Below are positions 1-8,501 of a DNA stretch of 33,115 nucleotides, piece by piece. The stretch comes from Actinomycetota bacterium (GTDB lineage Bacteria; Actinomycetota; Actinomycetes; S36-B12). How positions within the stretch are numbered: position 1 is the first letter of the stretch; each line of letters begins with the position of its first letter. The stretch spans positions 1-33,115 of the forward strand of contig JAFMFD010000017.1 in the NCBI GenBank assembly GCA_017856385.1. The letters run 5' to 3'. Position numbers and translations under genes: made by a program. The notes under the pieces were generated by a model. The model was given only the letters and a program-made list of their open reading frames with translations, was not told where the DNA came from and did no database searches.

Positions 1-2
1 AG

Positions 3-290
3 ATCGACCGGATCGTCGAGGCGGCGGACATCGAGTCCGTCATCGACCGCGTGCCGATCGTGGGGATCGCTGAGTACGTCATCGACGAGATCGACCTCCC
101 GCAGATCATCCGTGACTCCACCAGTGGTGTTGCCGGGGAGGCGCTGGACTCCGTGCGTCGACAGGGGGTAGGTGCCGACCTGCTGCTCGCCGGGCTGGTC
201 GACCGGATCGTCCGGCGTCGGTCCCGCGACCTGGAGTCACCCGCCGAGCCTGAGTCGCTGCAGGAGCGCACCGTGGAGCCTCCGGTATGA
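3..290 (+). CDS. C-terminal end of a repeat-containing hypothetical protein (5' truncated)
   Basis: The frame is open from the left edge to a TGA at 288-290, giving 95 residues of a protein whose start lies outside the window. The visible part begins with short amphipathic repeats of the kind IDRIVEAADIESVIDRV, then a DLPQIIRDST segment and an arginine-rich end. From memory, proteins with many VD-x-VV-x-RVD-like repeats often precede RDD-domain genes in actinobacteria, and this tail fits that type; their function is not known to me. The stop overlaps the ATG of the next gene (ATGA), suggesting translational coupling. No catalytic motif is visible. Confidence 0.75.
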   Translation: MDRIVEAADIESVIDRVPIVGIAEYVIDEIDLPQIIRDSTSGVAGEALDSVRRQGVGADLLLAGLVDRIVRRRSRDLESPAEPESLQERTVEPPV

Positions 291-874
291 CCACCTTCCG
301 CGAGTACCGCGAGGCCGTGTCGCAGGGTCGGCATCCCGGCCTCGACCTGCCGTCCCTGCCGACGGATGCGGTCGCCTTCCAGGGTGAGCGTGCGGGCCTG
401 GTCAGTCGCGCCGTTGCTGCAGGCATTGACGTGGCCATCGTGTTCGTCGTCGTCCTTGCCACCGTGGCCGCGCTGTGGATGCTGTCCTTCCTGGTCAACC
501 CGACCAACGCGGACCTGGCGAGCTCGTTCCAGAGTGCGGCGAGCCGTACCGACCGGCTGCCCTCGGTCTTCTCGATGGTGGTCTACGGGTACGTGTTCAA
601 CGTGCTGTACTGGACGGTGTTCTGGGCCATCTCCGGGCGCACCATCGGCAACCTCGTCATGGGACTGCGCGTCGTCAATCGCAAGGGTCGTCACCCGGGC
701 TGGTTCGTCTCCCTCGTGCGGGCGCTGCTCTGCACGGCGTTCCCGCTGGGCCTGCTGTGGGTCCTCGTCAGTGGAGCGAATCGCTCGGTGCAGGACCTCC
801 TCCTGCGCACCAGCGTGACCTACGACTGGGTCGTCGGAATCCCGTGGCTCACCAAGGATCCGAAGCGGTCGTAG
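287..874 (+). CDS. RDD family membrane protein
   Basis: This 195-residue protein has the three features of the RDD family: an arginine and aspartate flanking the first helix (R41 and D48 in RAVAAGID), a GRTIGNLVMGLRVV segment after the second helix (about 118-130), and a conserved aspartate in RSVQDLLLRT (D170). Hydrophobic segments lie at about 46-70, 95-115 and 140-162, so it should sit in the cytoplasmic membrane. RDD proteins are poorly characterised; some have been linked to ion transport, but no substrate can be inferred here. The ATG at 287 overlaps the stop of the preceding gene by 4 bases, so the two are probably one transcript. Confidence 0.85.
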   Translation: MTTFREYREAVSQGRHPGLDLPSLPTDAVAFQGERAGLVSRAVAAGIDVAIVFVVVLATVAALWMLSFLVNPTNADLASSFQSAASRTDRLPSVFSMVVYGYVFNVLYWTVFWAISGRTIGNLVMGLRVVNRKGRHPGWFVSLVRALLCTAFPLGLLWVLVSGANRSVQDLLLRTSVTYDWVVGIPWLTKDPKRS

Positions 875-964
875 GCGCGTCTCAGGGAGCGCGGCGAGGG
901 TGCTCGGCGTAGCGTGGAGGCCGTCCGTCCTCTGAACTGCTCGTCCTCATGGTTGGGAGTCGTC

Positions 965-1849
965 ATGCGCATGCGCACCCTGTCCGCCCTGGCCGGTGTG
1001 GCCGGACTCGCCCTCGCGTTCGCCGCACCTGCCCATGCGGCCGACGTCCCTGACTCGTCCTACCGCGCGGAGGCGACGACCTGGGCGGACGCCGCGAACG
1101 AGCTCGGCCCGGCAGGGTCCCTGTGGTCGCCCGCGTTCACCGCGGGACTCGCGCAGCGGGGCGGCGTCGACGTGGTCGCGGACGCGATCACGGTCGCGAA
1201 CGGCACCGCAACAGGGGGCCAGACCTTCGCGGGCGCGAGCTATCGGCAGGGTCAGCGTCGGATCGACCTGGTCGAGAGGTGGGCGCAGACCGGCTGGGCC
1301 GCCGAGCCGTCGACCGATATCCGCCGCGTCCTGGTGCGTCGGGTGAGCCTCCCGATGGGCGATCCGGGCATGCGCTACACGGTCCGCGCCGAGGTCTTCG
1401 CCAACTGCTACACGCAGGCGCTCAGCGGTGATGCCCCGCCGCCGCCGGCATCCCTGCGCTGCTCGGAGTCCGATGTGCGCAAGCACGGGGGCACCCTGCG
1501 GATGACCATGCGACCGGGCTCGACGATGACGGAGCCGGGCCGCACGACCATCCAGATCGACACGACCGGCCTGACCTACGCCCAGCTGCTGCGCATGGCA
1601 CGCTCGCTCGAGCAGGCGCAGGGCGCGCCCACGGTCGCCGGATCGGCCCAGATGCTCGGCATGTGCGCGCAGATGGTCGACGGGCGCATGACGGAGCAGC
1701 AGGCGGGTGCCTTCGCGAAGTCGAACGGCTACATCCTGCGCGTGACCACGATCGACGGGGTTCCCCAGCCGGCGACGCTGGACAACCGGACGGAGCGCTT
1801 CAACGTGTCGACCGTGGGTGGCGTCGTCACCCGATGCAACTACGGCTGA
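965..1849 (+). CDS. Secreted protein with an I78-like C-terminal segment
   Basis: The frame is open from a GTG at 914, but the ATG at 965 is preferred. It has GGGAG about 5 bases upstream and gives a classical Sec signal peptide: MRMR, a hydrophobic core, then AHA-ADV with cleavage near residue 23. The mature protein is about 270 residues with four cysteines (in NCYTQ, LRCSE, GMCAQ and TRCNYG), which could form two disulfides. The last 53 residues (242-294) resemble the potato-inhibitor/I78-like pattern: a helix, then LRVTTIDG, then a T-x-D-x-R-x-x-R-x-N-V strand and VVTRC. The larger N-terminal part was not recognised. The gene is convergent with the ABC permease, with a 10-bp gap. Expression is certain only by inference. 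Confidence 0.75.
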   Translation: MRMRTLSALAGVAGLALAFAAPAHAADVPDSSYRAEATTWADAANELGPAGSLWSPAFTAGLAQRGGVDVVADAITVANGTATGGQTFAGASYRQGQRRIDLVERWAQTGWAAEPSTDIRRVLVRRVSLPMGDPGMRYTVRAEVFANCYTQALSGDAPPPPASLRCSESDVRKHGGTLRMTMRPGSTMTEPGRTTIQIDTTGLTYAQLLRMARSLEQAQGAPTVAGSAQMLGMCAQMVDGRMTEQQAGAFAKSNGYILRVTTIDGVPQPATLDNRTERFNVSTVGGVVTRCNYG

Positions 1850-1859
1850 GCCGACGTCG

Positions 1860-2732
1860 TCAGCTGGTGATGTCCTTGCGGTCGAACCGCAGCACGGCGA
1901 TGACCACCAGGAGCGTGAACAGCACCACGCTGTAGGACGCGCCGATCGCCATCTGCTCCCAGGCGATGGTCGGGGCGAGCGCATCGACCCACGCGTTGCC
2001 GTAGTCGGTCGGAAGCAGCCGTCGCAGGTCGCCGAGCGCCTCGATCGCGTCGAGGATGTTGGCGACGATGACGATGACGACGGCGGCGCCCACGGCACCC
2101 AGCGGAACATCGGTGAGCACGCTCATCAGGAACGCGATGCCCGCCGGGATCAGCATCATCAGCCCGATGTAGCCGGCGACGATGGCGAGGCGGTACGCCG
2201 ACTCGGCGGTGTCCCATGACCCGCCGAGCGGACTCGACAGTGGTGCGACGCCGAACGCGAGCGCGCCGATGATCCACGAGGCGAGCACGAGGATCGCCAG
2301 CGTGATCGCCGTGAGCAGGAGTCCGACGATCGCCTTCGCGCGCAGCAGTCGGCGCCGGGGCACGGGAGCGGCGAGCAGGTAGCGCAGGGTCGACCACGAT
2401 GCCTCGCTGGCCACGCTGTCGCCGAGGAACATCGCGGCGATGATCGTCAGCAGGAAGCCGGAGCCGAAGAACAGCATCGTCAGCGCGAAGTTCCACGCTC
2501 CCGAGGTGGCCAGGCCGACGAGGTCGAGGTCACCGTCGCCGAAGCCGCCTCCGCCGCTGGACGACGATGGGCCGAGGGTGACGGCGGCTACGACGATGAG
2601 CGGTAGGGCGATGGCCACGCCGAACGCGATCAGGGTGCGACGGCGGCGAAGCTGGCGCACCAGCTCCACGCGCACGGTGAGCGTGCGTCGCGGCTGGTAC
2701 CGGTGGGCGGTGTCGATCACCGGGGTGGTCAT
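1860..2732 (-). CDS. ABC-2 type transporter permease
   Basis: This 290-residue membrane protein has about six hydrophobic segments. The first (about 35-53) follows a cytoplasmic, arginine-rich N-terminus. A Ser/Gly-rich external loop follows it, and a long amphipathic stretch containing SEASWSTLRYLLAAPVPRRR lies after the second helix. That serine/threonine-leucine-arginine and PVPRRRLL pattern is typical of ABC-2 permeases, where it contacts the ATPase. Its ATG overlaps the stop of the upstream ATPase-hydrolase fusion gene by 4 bases, so the two products are very likely subunits of one transporter. The substrate is unknown; ABC-2 systems are usually exporters. Confidence 0.85.
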   Translation of the reverse strand: MTTPVIDTAHRYQPRRTLTVRVELVRQLRRRRTLIAFGVAIALPLIVVAAVTLGPSSSSGGGGFGDGDLDLVGLATSGAWNFALTMLFFGSGFLLTIIAAMFLGDSVASEASWSTLRYLLAAPVPRRRLLRAKAIVGLLLTAITLAILVLASWIIGALAFGVAPLSSPLGGSWDTAESAYRLAIVAGYIGLMMLIPAGIAFLMSVLTDVPLGAVGAAVVIVIVANILDAIEALGDLRRLLPTDYGNAWVDALAPTIAWEQMAIGASYSVVLFTLLVVIAVLRFDRKDITS

Positions 2733-5293
2733 CCGGCGCCTCCTCGGGTCGTCACCTCATGGCCTACGCCGACAAGGTCGAGGAAGACGTCCTCCAGCCT
2801 CTTCTCGTGGTACTCGCCCAGCAGCGCCTCGACGGTGCCCTGGGCGATCACGCGGCCGGCACCCATGACGACGACCTCGCGACATGTCTGCTCGACCTCG
2901 CTGAGCAGGTGCGAGGAGACGATCACGGTGCGGCCGTCGGTGGCGTACGCCTTCATGACCTCGCGCATCTCCTTGATCTGCGGCGGGTCGAGGCCGTTGG
3001 TGGGCTCGTCGAGGATCAGCAGGTCGGGCAGGCCGAGCATGGCCTGTGCGATGCCCACGCGCTGGCGCATGCCCTGGCTGTACGTGCGCACCCTGCGATC
3101 GATCGCCGAGCCGAGTCCGGCGATGCTCAGGACGTCGTCCATGCGCGGATCGCCGGTGCGGCCGGAGGCGCGCCAGAACAGGTCGAGGTTCTGCCTCCCG
3201 GTCAGGTGCGGCAGCAGCCCCGGGCCCTCGATGAAGCAGCCCACCCGCGCGAGTGCCGCCGCGCCCGGGCGAACCCGCTCGCCGAAGATGCGAACCTCGC
3301 CGGAGGTCGGCGTGATCAGGCCCATCATCATCCGCATCGTTGTGCTCTTGCCTGCACCGTTGGGTCCGAGGAGTCCGAGGACGGTGCCCCGGGGCACGAC
3401 GAAGTCGACTCCGTCGACCGCACGCACTCCTCCGGGGTACTGCTTGACCAGTCCGGTGACGACGATTGGCTCGTCGTCGAGTCGCGCGGGATCGCCCGCT
3501 GCCCTGCGTCGTCGGCCGGTAAGGAGCAGGACGAGGGCGAGGATCGCGACGGCCCCGAGGGCGAGCAGCGGCCAGGTCCACACCGGCCGCGTTCCGCCGA
3601 CGGGCGTGCCGGTGACGGTCGGGACGACCACGGTCGGGTCGGCGAGGGCGATCGAGTAGACCGCGGGGCCTGCGGGCATCCGGTACGCCTGGTCGGTGGT
3701 CGTGAGCGTCAGGGCGATGCGCGAGCCCGCAGCGACGTCGGCGACAACGGCAGGCAGCTCGATCCCGACCTCGACGGGCTCGGGGCCGAGGGCGTCGAGG
3801 CGCACGGGTGCGACGAGGCCGGCCGGCAGCCGCGGGAGTCCGGCGCCGTCCAGGACGCGGACCGCTGCGAAGACGGTGGCGCCCTCGACGGGACGGTCCG
3901 CTGCGATGGTGATGCGGGCGCGCGGCGAGCCCACGATCGAGAGCGGTGCCACCAGGGGCTCGGAGACGAAGGTCGCGGTCTGCTGCTCGCCGCCCAGGGC
4001 CGTACCCACGCCGGCGAGCCCGAGCAGACCCCCCACGCCGCCCAGCCCCGGAACCGACGAGATCGCTGACGGCAGGCCGCCCGCTGGCGCGAGCACCTGC
4101 TGAGGCGGTCCGGCGAGGGCGGCCTCCTGGGTCGAGGTGCCCTGCAGGCCCGGGAACTGCGGCGCCGCGATGACGTCGAACGTGCCGGCTGCGCGGTCGC
4201 TGAGCGCCGAGCCCTCCGTCCGGGCGAACAGGAAGTCCGTGCTCACTGCCGGGCCGTCCGCGAGATGGTCACGGAACCAGTCGATGGTCAGGCTGCGCAG
4301 CTGGTCGGTCACGGCGTCCGGAGAGGCGAGGCCGCCGTCGTGGCCCCCGGCATGCCACACGACCTTGACCGGTGCATCCGGATGCGCCGCGCGGATCTGC
4401 TCGGCGTTGGCACTCACCTGGGCGAGCGGGAACAGCGAGTCGGCCTGGCCGCCGCCGAGCAGGGTCGGTGCGGTGATGCGGTCGGTGATGCTCATGGGTG
4501 ACGAGCGGCGCATGAGCGCGGCCCCGTCGGCGTCGACCGTGCCCGTCGTCGCCGCGCGCACGTACGCCGCGCACCACGCGTCGGTGAACCTGCCGCACTC
4601 GGTCACGTCGTCGCCGGGGCGCGGCGCTTGACCGGAGCTGAAGAACAGCCCGGACCACAGCGACTTGTACGCACCGAGGTCGTCGGAGTCGAGTGCCGAT
4701 TGGCCGAAGAGCGAGTCCTCGAGCGAGTTCCAGGTGATGTCGGCGGCGATCGCGTCCACGCGCGGGTCGTATCCGGCCGCCATCAGCGCGAGGGCGCCGC
4801 CGTACGACCCGCCCGCGATGCCCACGCGCGGGTCGTCGGGCGCATCGACGACGACCTCGGGCACGGTCGCCAGGTGGGAGATGAGCGCGGACGCGTCAGC
4901 CACCTCGAAGTCCGGGTCGTTCATTGAGATGTCGCCCGTCGATGCGCCGAACCCGCGAGCGGAGTAGGCGAGGACGACGAAGCCGGCCTCAGCGAAGGCC
5001 GTCGCGTCCTGCGCCACCGACGCCTTGCTCCCGCCGAACCCGTGGGCGAGCAGCAGTGCCGGGGCGCGCTGCTCGGGCGCAAGGCCGGGGGGCAGGTACA
5101 GATCGGCTTCGAGCTGCACCGGCGTGGGGTCGCTTGCCGAGGTCGCCGCCCCGGGGAGCGTGAGGGCCGTGGGAGTGACGGCAGGCGCAGCCGCCTGCCG
5201 GACGGCCAGTCCGGCTACGAGGACGACGGCGAGGACGCCGAGGGCGAGGACGATGACCCGGCGTCGCGTGAACCAGCGCCGGAGTCGTCCCAC
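2729..5293 (-). CDS. Fusion of secreted alpha/beta hydrolase (S15/CocE-like) with ABC transporter ATPase
   Basis: The 854-residue protein has two unrelated enzymes in one chain. Residues 1-32 are an arginine-rich start plus a membrane helix. Residues about 55-345 form an alpha/beta hydrolase with nucleophile elbow GGSYGG (Ser163), probable acid Asp285 (GGQADSLF) and His318 (HAGGHDGG). Residues about 350-560 look like the beta-sandwich that follows X-Pro dipeptidyl-peptidase/CocE hydrolases. A second helix lies at 574-592. The rest is a cytoplasmic ABC ATPase: Walker A GPNGAGKST (643-651), signature YSQGM (738-742), Walker B LLILDEP (758-764) and H-loop His795. Predicted topology therefore puts the hydrolase outside and the ATPase inside. 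The GTG at 5293 is the only start that keeps the first helix, and it lies 79 bases inside the preceding lipoprotein gene. The permease follows with an ATGA overlap. The fused architecture has been seen in actinobacterial annotations as far as I recall; substrate and reaction are unknown. Confidence 0.88.
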   Translation of the reverse strand: MGRLRRWFTRRRVIVLALGVLAVVLVAGLAVRQAAAPAVTPTALTLPGAATSASDPTPVQLEADLYLPPGLAPEQRAPALLLAHGFGGSKASVAQDATAFAEAGFVVLAYSARGFGASTGDISMNDPDFEVADASALISHLATVPEVVVDAPDDPRVGIAGGSYGGALALMAAGYDPRVDAIAADITWNSLEDSLFGQSALDSDDLGAYKSLWSGLFFSSGQAPRPGDDVTECGRFTDAWCAAYVRAATTGTVDADGAALMRRSSPMSITDRITAPTLLGGGQADSLFPLAQVSANAEQIRAAHPDAPVKVVWHAGGHDGGLASPDAVTDQLRSLTIDWFRDHLADGPAVSTDFLFARTEGSALSDRAAGTFDVIAAPQFPGLQGTSTQEAALAGPPQQVLAPAGGLPSAISSVPGLGGVGGLLGLAGVGTALGGEQQTATFVSEPLVAPLSIVGSPRARITIAADRPVEGATVFAAVRVLDGAGLPRLPAGLVAPVRLDALGPEPVEVGIELPAVVADVAAGSRIALTLTTTDQAYRMPAGPAVYSIALADPTVVVPTVTGTPVGGTRPVWTWPLLALGAVAILALVLLLTGRRRRAAGDPARLDDEPIVVTGLVKQYPGGVRAVDGVDFVVPRGTVLGLLGPNGAGKSTTMRMMMGLITPTSGEVRIFGERVRPGAAALARVGCFIEGPGLLPHLTGRQNLDLFWRASGRTGDPRMDDVLSIAGLGSAIDRRVRTYSQGMRQRVGIAQAMLGLPDLLILDEPTNGLDPPQIKEMREVMKAYATDGRTVIVSSHLLSEVEQTCREVVVMGAGRVIAQGTVEALLGEYHEKRLEDVFLDLVGVGHEVTTRGGAG

Positions 5294-6144
5294 CCTTGGA
5301 CTCTACGTCGGCGGCGCGAGCGCCGCACCAGCACGATGACCAGCGGCACCGCGATGAGCGCGGCCACGATGAGGAACGGCACGAGGAAGCCCAGTGCGGT
5401 GATCCCGAAGGCGATCAGGGTGAGGAAGGCGGACCAGCCGGTCTCCAGGCCGGACAGGAAGCCCGGCAGCTCGATGTCCGACACCACGGTCACGGGGAGC
5501 AGGGAGACGGTGACCGTCGACATCGCGACCTGGTTGGCCAGGTAGGCGCGCTGGGAGTTCAGCGAGTCCAGCTCAGCCTGTCGGGCCGACAGCTCGGCCT
5601 CGATGGCAACGATGTCCGCCACCTGCTGCGCCTCGGCGAGCAGCTCCGTCAGTCGCGCGATGCTGTCCTCGAGGACGGTGATGCGCGCGTCGAGGTCGAT
5701 GACCTGCATGGTGACGTCGCTCGCGGTGACCTCGAGGGAGTCGACGCTCCCGAGTGCGCTGACGTCCTCGAGGAAGGAGTCGAGGCCGTCGGCGGGCACC
5801 TGGACCGTCAAGGTCGCGCTGGCATTGCCCTCGGTTCCTGCGACCGTCTCGGAGACGATGACCCCCTTGGCGGACGCGGTGAGCGCGCGCACCTCCGCGA
5901 CGGCGGTGTCGACAGCATCCACGCGCAGCCAGAGCCAGGCCGTGCGGATGACCGAGCGATCCGCGACGGTCTTGGTGTCCATCGGGGCGCCCTCGGCCAT
6001 AGGCATCTCGGCGGTCATCGCCATGTCGGCGGACATCGCGCCGTCCCCCATGGCGTCCGAGCTCCCGGACCCACCGCAGCCGGCGAGCAGGATGCCTGCC
6101 GTCACCAGGCCGGCGACGGCCATCAGCCTGCGGGATCGTGACAT
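5215..6144 (-). CDS. DUF4349 family lipoprotein
   Basis: The ATG at 6144 is preceded by GAGGAGG (spacing about 5) and gives a lipoprotein signal with lipobox LLAGC (Cys23); the open frame extends further upstream but without such a signal. After the lipobox is a methionine-rich segment (residues 32-55, seven Met, including MAM and MPM). The DUF4349 domain follows (about 65-275): a beta-rich part, an SxxxLTVQVPADGLDSFL-type strand, a long coiled coil with repeated heptads (DLDARITVLEDSIARLTELL), and a C-terminal membrane helix followed by an arginine-rich and serine-rich tail. The role of DUF4349 proteins is not established; the domain resembles periplasmic or extracytoplasmic proteins anchored at both ends. 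Its last 79 bases overlap the start of the hydrolase-ATPase gene, which suggests coupled expression. Confidence 0.88.
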   Translation of the reverse strand: MSRSRRLMAVAGLVTAGILLAGCGGSGSSDAMGDGAMSADMAMTAEMPMAEGAPMDTKTVADRSVIRTAWLWLRVDAVDTAVAEVRALTASAKGVIVSETVAGTEGNASATLTVQVPADGLDSFLEDVSALGSVDSLEVTASDVTMQVIDLDARITVLEDSIARLTELLAEAQQVADIVAIEAELSARQAELDSLNSQRAYLANQVAMSTVTVSLLPVTVVSDIELPGFLSGLETGWSAFLTLIAFGITALGFLVPFLIVAALIAVPLVIVLVRRSRRRRRVQGWDDSGAGSRDAGSSSSPSASSPSSS

Positions 6145-6277
6145 GGTGCCTCCTCGGTGTGCTGCTGCGCAGGCAGCAGGACGAGCATGACTGGGACGCC
6201 TGCCTCCCGCCTGCTGTTTCGGCACGTTCGCAACGATTCTGCAACGGTCGATCGTGGGAGTCCTGCTGGTGAGCGGG

Positions 6278-8356
6278 TCACTCCACCAGGGTCACGAGGT
6301 GGAGCGTCTGGGTCGCGCGAGTGCAGGCCACGTAGATGTCGGCTCCGCGGGGGGCCTGGCGGGCGATGGCGTCGGGCTCGATGACGAACACGTGGTCGAA
6401 CTCCAGGCCCTTGGTCTCCCGGGCAGTGAGCACCGCAATGGGCGCGTCGACGGCGTCGTCCCCGCAGGCGAAGCGCGGGTCGGCGTCCGTGAGCCATGCC
6501 GCAAGGGCATCCGCATCCGCGTCGGGGATGACGACGCCGATGCGTCCGTCGTCCGACCGCGCGAGGATCGCCGGCACGAGGTCGGCGAGGCGCAGCTCGA
6601 GCTCCTCGGTCGGCGCGCCCTCGCGGATCGGATGCAGGATCGGGGCGTCGCCGCCGGCACTGGTCAGCAGCTCGGTCGCGGTGTCGGCCACCTGCCGTGT
6701 GATGCGGTAGGTCACGGTGAGCACGTGCACGTCGATGCGGTCGCCTGCCCACGCCAGGGCCTCGTGCCAGTCGCGGGCCCCGGCCGGGTGGGCCGCCTGC
6801 TGGAGATCGCCGACGACGGTCATCGACCGCCGTGAGCACCGTCGGGAGAGCGCACGCCAGGCCATGCGCGACAGCTCCTGCGCCTCGTCGACGACGACGT
6901 GCCCGTAGACCCACGAGCGGTCCTCGAGCGCACGCTCCGCGACCGTGGTCGTGGGGCGGTGCCGCGCGAAGGGATCCTCGACCCGCAGCTCCCCGTAGTC
7001 CGGGTCCTCGCGCTCGACCTCGGCGGTCGGCCGCACGAAGTCCCCGAGGCGGTCCGCGGCCTCGTCGAGCAGGGGGGCGTCGTCGACCGTCCAGGGTGAG
7101 CCGGGCGGACGGAGGAGCAGCTGCTGCTGCCGGGGGGAGAGCACGCCACGCGCTGCGCGGGCGAGGGTGTCGGCGTCGGTCAGCAGCAGCGAGACCAGTC
7201 GCTCCGGCGTGATCGGCAGCCACATGAGGTTCAGGGTGCGCCGGACGCTCGGCTCCTCGACGAGGTCGACCAGGGCGTCGAGCCGATGGTCCGGATCGCC
7301 CGGGTCCTCGCCCCGGCGGCGGACGCGATCGCGGCACAGGTGGTCAAGGGCCCGGCGCAGGAAGGGCTCGCGATTGGCGTGGAACGTGCCATTGCGCGGT
7401 ACGCCCTTGCGGGCGTCGGCGAGCTGGGCCGCGGTGATGGTCACGTCCGAGCCGTCGGACAGGCGGATGGTCACGTCGTGGTCGGGCACGCGGATGCGTG
7501 AGCGCACCGCATTGGCGATGACCGTGGCCATCGCAAGGTCGCCCTTGATCGCCGCGACCGCGGGTGCATCCGGTCGCGTGGCGGAGACGCCGGGGTAGAG
7601 CTGCCCCGGCGTCAGCAGCACCACGTCTGTCTCGCCCAGGCTCGGCAGCACCTGATCGATGTAGCGCAGGAACACGCTCGAGGGCCCGATGACGAGGACA
7701 CCGTCGCGTGCAAGTCGCTCCCGGTGCGTGTAGAGGAGCCATGCGGCGCGGTGCAGCGCCACGACGGTCTTGCCGGTGCCGGGCCCGCCCTGCACGACGG
7801 TCACCTGGTTGAGCGATGATCGGATGATGCGGTCCTGGTCGCCGGCGATCGTGGCGATGATGTCGCTCATCCGGCCATCGCGCGGTGCGTCGACCGCGCG
7901 CGCAGCGGCGTCGACGGCGATCACCGTCGGGTCGCTGAGGTCCTCGTCCTCCGTGTGCGTGACCGTGCGGTCGCGGGTGATGATGCGACGACGTCGGCGC
8001 AGGCCCATGGGATCGACCGTCGTTGCCTGGTAGAAGCCCGCGGCATTCGGGGCCCGCCAGTCGAGCAGGACGGGCTCGCCGTCCGCGTCGCGAAGGCCGA
8101 TGCGGCCGATGCGGTGCACGCGTCCGTCATCGTGGTCGACACGACCGAAGCACAGGCGCTGACGGGCCGCCTGCGCGCTGCGCGACTGCTGGGCGAGGGC
8201 GTCGAACAGAGCCTGCCGCTCGAGCAGGTCCTGGCCGGTGCCGGTCGCGGGAGCGGCGGCGATGGCGCGCACCCGCTGGGCGAGGGACTCCTCGAGGTCC
8301 GCGAGCAGGTGATAGGCGCGGTCGACGAATGCTTGCTCCTCGGCGACCGGCTCCAC
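6278..8356 (-). CDS. helD: HelD/HelR-like RNA polymerase-recycling ATPase (superfamily 1 helicase fold)
   Basis: The product (692 residues from the chosen start) is an SF1 UvrD/Rep-type ATPase. It has an N-terminal helical hairpin (EEQAFVDRAY and following heptads), Walker A GGPGTGKT (190-197), a VVVDEAQE motif II, and C-terminal motifs KGLEFDHVFV and YVACTRA. The DWRAP segment and the insertion between the helicase halves are typical of HelD, which binds RNA polymerase, removes stalled complexes and, in some actinobacteria (HelR), protects from rifampicin. The frame is open to a GTG at 8407 and has an ATG at 8377. I chose the GTG at 8354-8356 because GGGGAG stands 7 bases before it and homologues begin near the EEQAFVDRAY helix. 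The gene is divergent from the RmuC gene. No rifampicin-associated element was found upstream. Confidence 0.85.
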   Translation of the reverse strand: MEPVAEEQAFVDRAYHLLADLEESLAQRVRAIAAAPATGTGQDLLERQALFDALAQQSRSAQAARQRLCFGRVDHDDGRVHRIGRIGLRDADGEPVLLDWRAPNAAGFYQATTVDPMGLRRRRRIITRDRTVTHTEDEDLSDPTVIAVDAAARAVDAPRDGRMSDIIATIAGDQDRIIRSSLNQVTVVQGGPGTGKTVVALHRAAWLLYTHRERLARDGVLVIGPSSVFLRYIDQVLPSLGETDVVLLTPGQLYPGVSATRPDAPAVAAIKGDLAMATVIANAVRSRIRVPDHDVTIRLSDGSDVTITAAQLADARKGVPRNGTFHANREPFLRRALDHLCRDRVRRRGEDPGDPDHRLDALVDLVEEPSVRRTLNLMWLPITPERLVSLLLTDADTLARAARGVLSPRQQQLLLRPPGSPWTVDDAPLLDEAADRLGDFVRPTAEVEREDPDYGELRVEDPFARHRPTTTVAERALEDRSWVYGHVVVDEAQELSRMAWRALSRRCSRRSMTVVGDLQQAAHPAGARDWHEALAWAGDRIDVHVLTVTYRITRQVADTATELLTSAGGDAPILHPIREGAPTEELELRLADLVPAILARSDDGRIGVVIPDADADALAAWLTDADPRFACGDDAVDAPIAVLTARETKGLEFDHVFVIEPDAIARQAPRGADIYVACTRATQTLHLVTLVE

Positions 8357-8501
8357 GCACCCACTCCCCACGCTCATAAGGGGCCAAGAGTCTGCCACGC
8401 CTGCCACAGCACCCGAGGAGCAGGTGCCCCGTCGCTGCCGTCATGCTTCGCGACGTCGTGTCGTCACACCGATGTCAGGGGCTCCTGCGAGCATCAGGAT
8501 C

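Noticed and set aside
8357-8400. Possible rifampicin-associated element before helD
   Set aside because: Only a GGCCCC-like half is present; the left half of the palindrome is missing.
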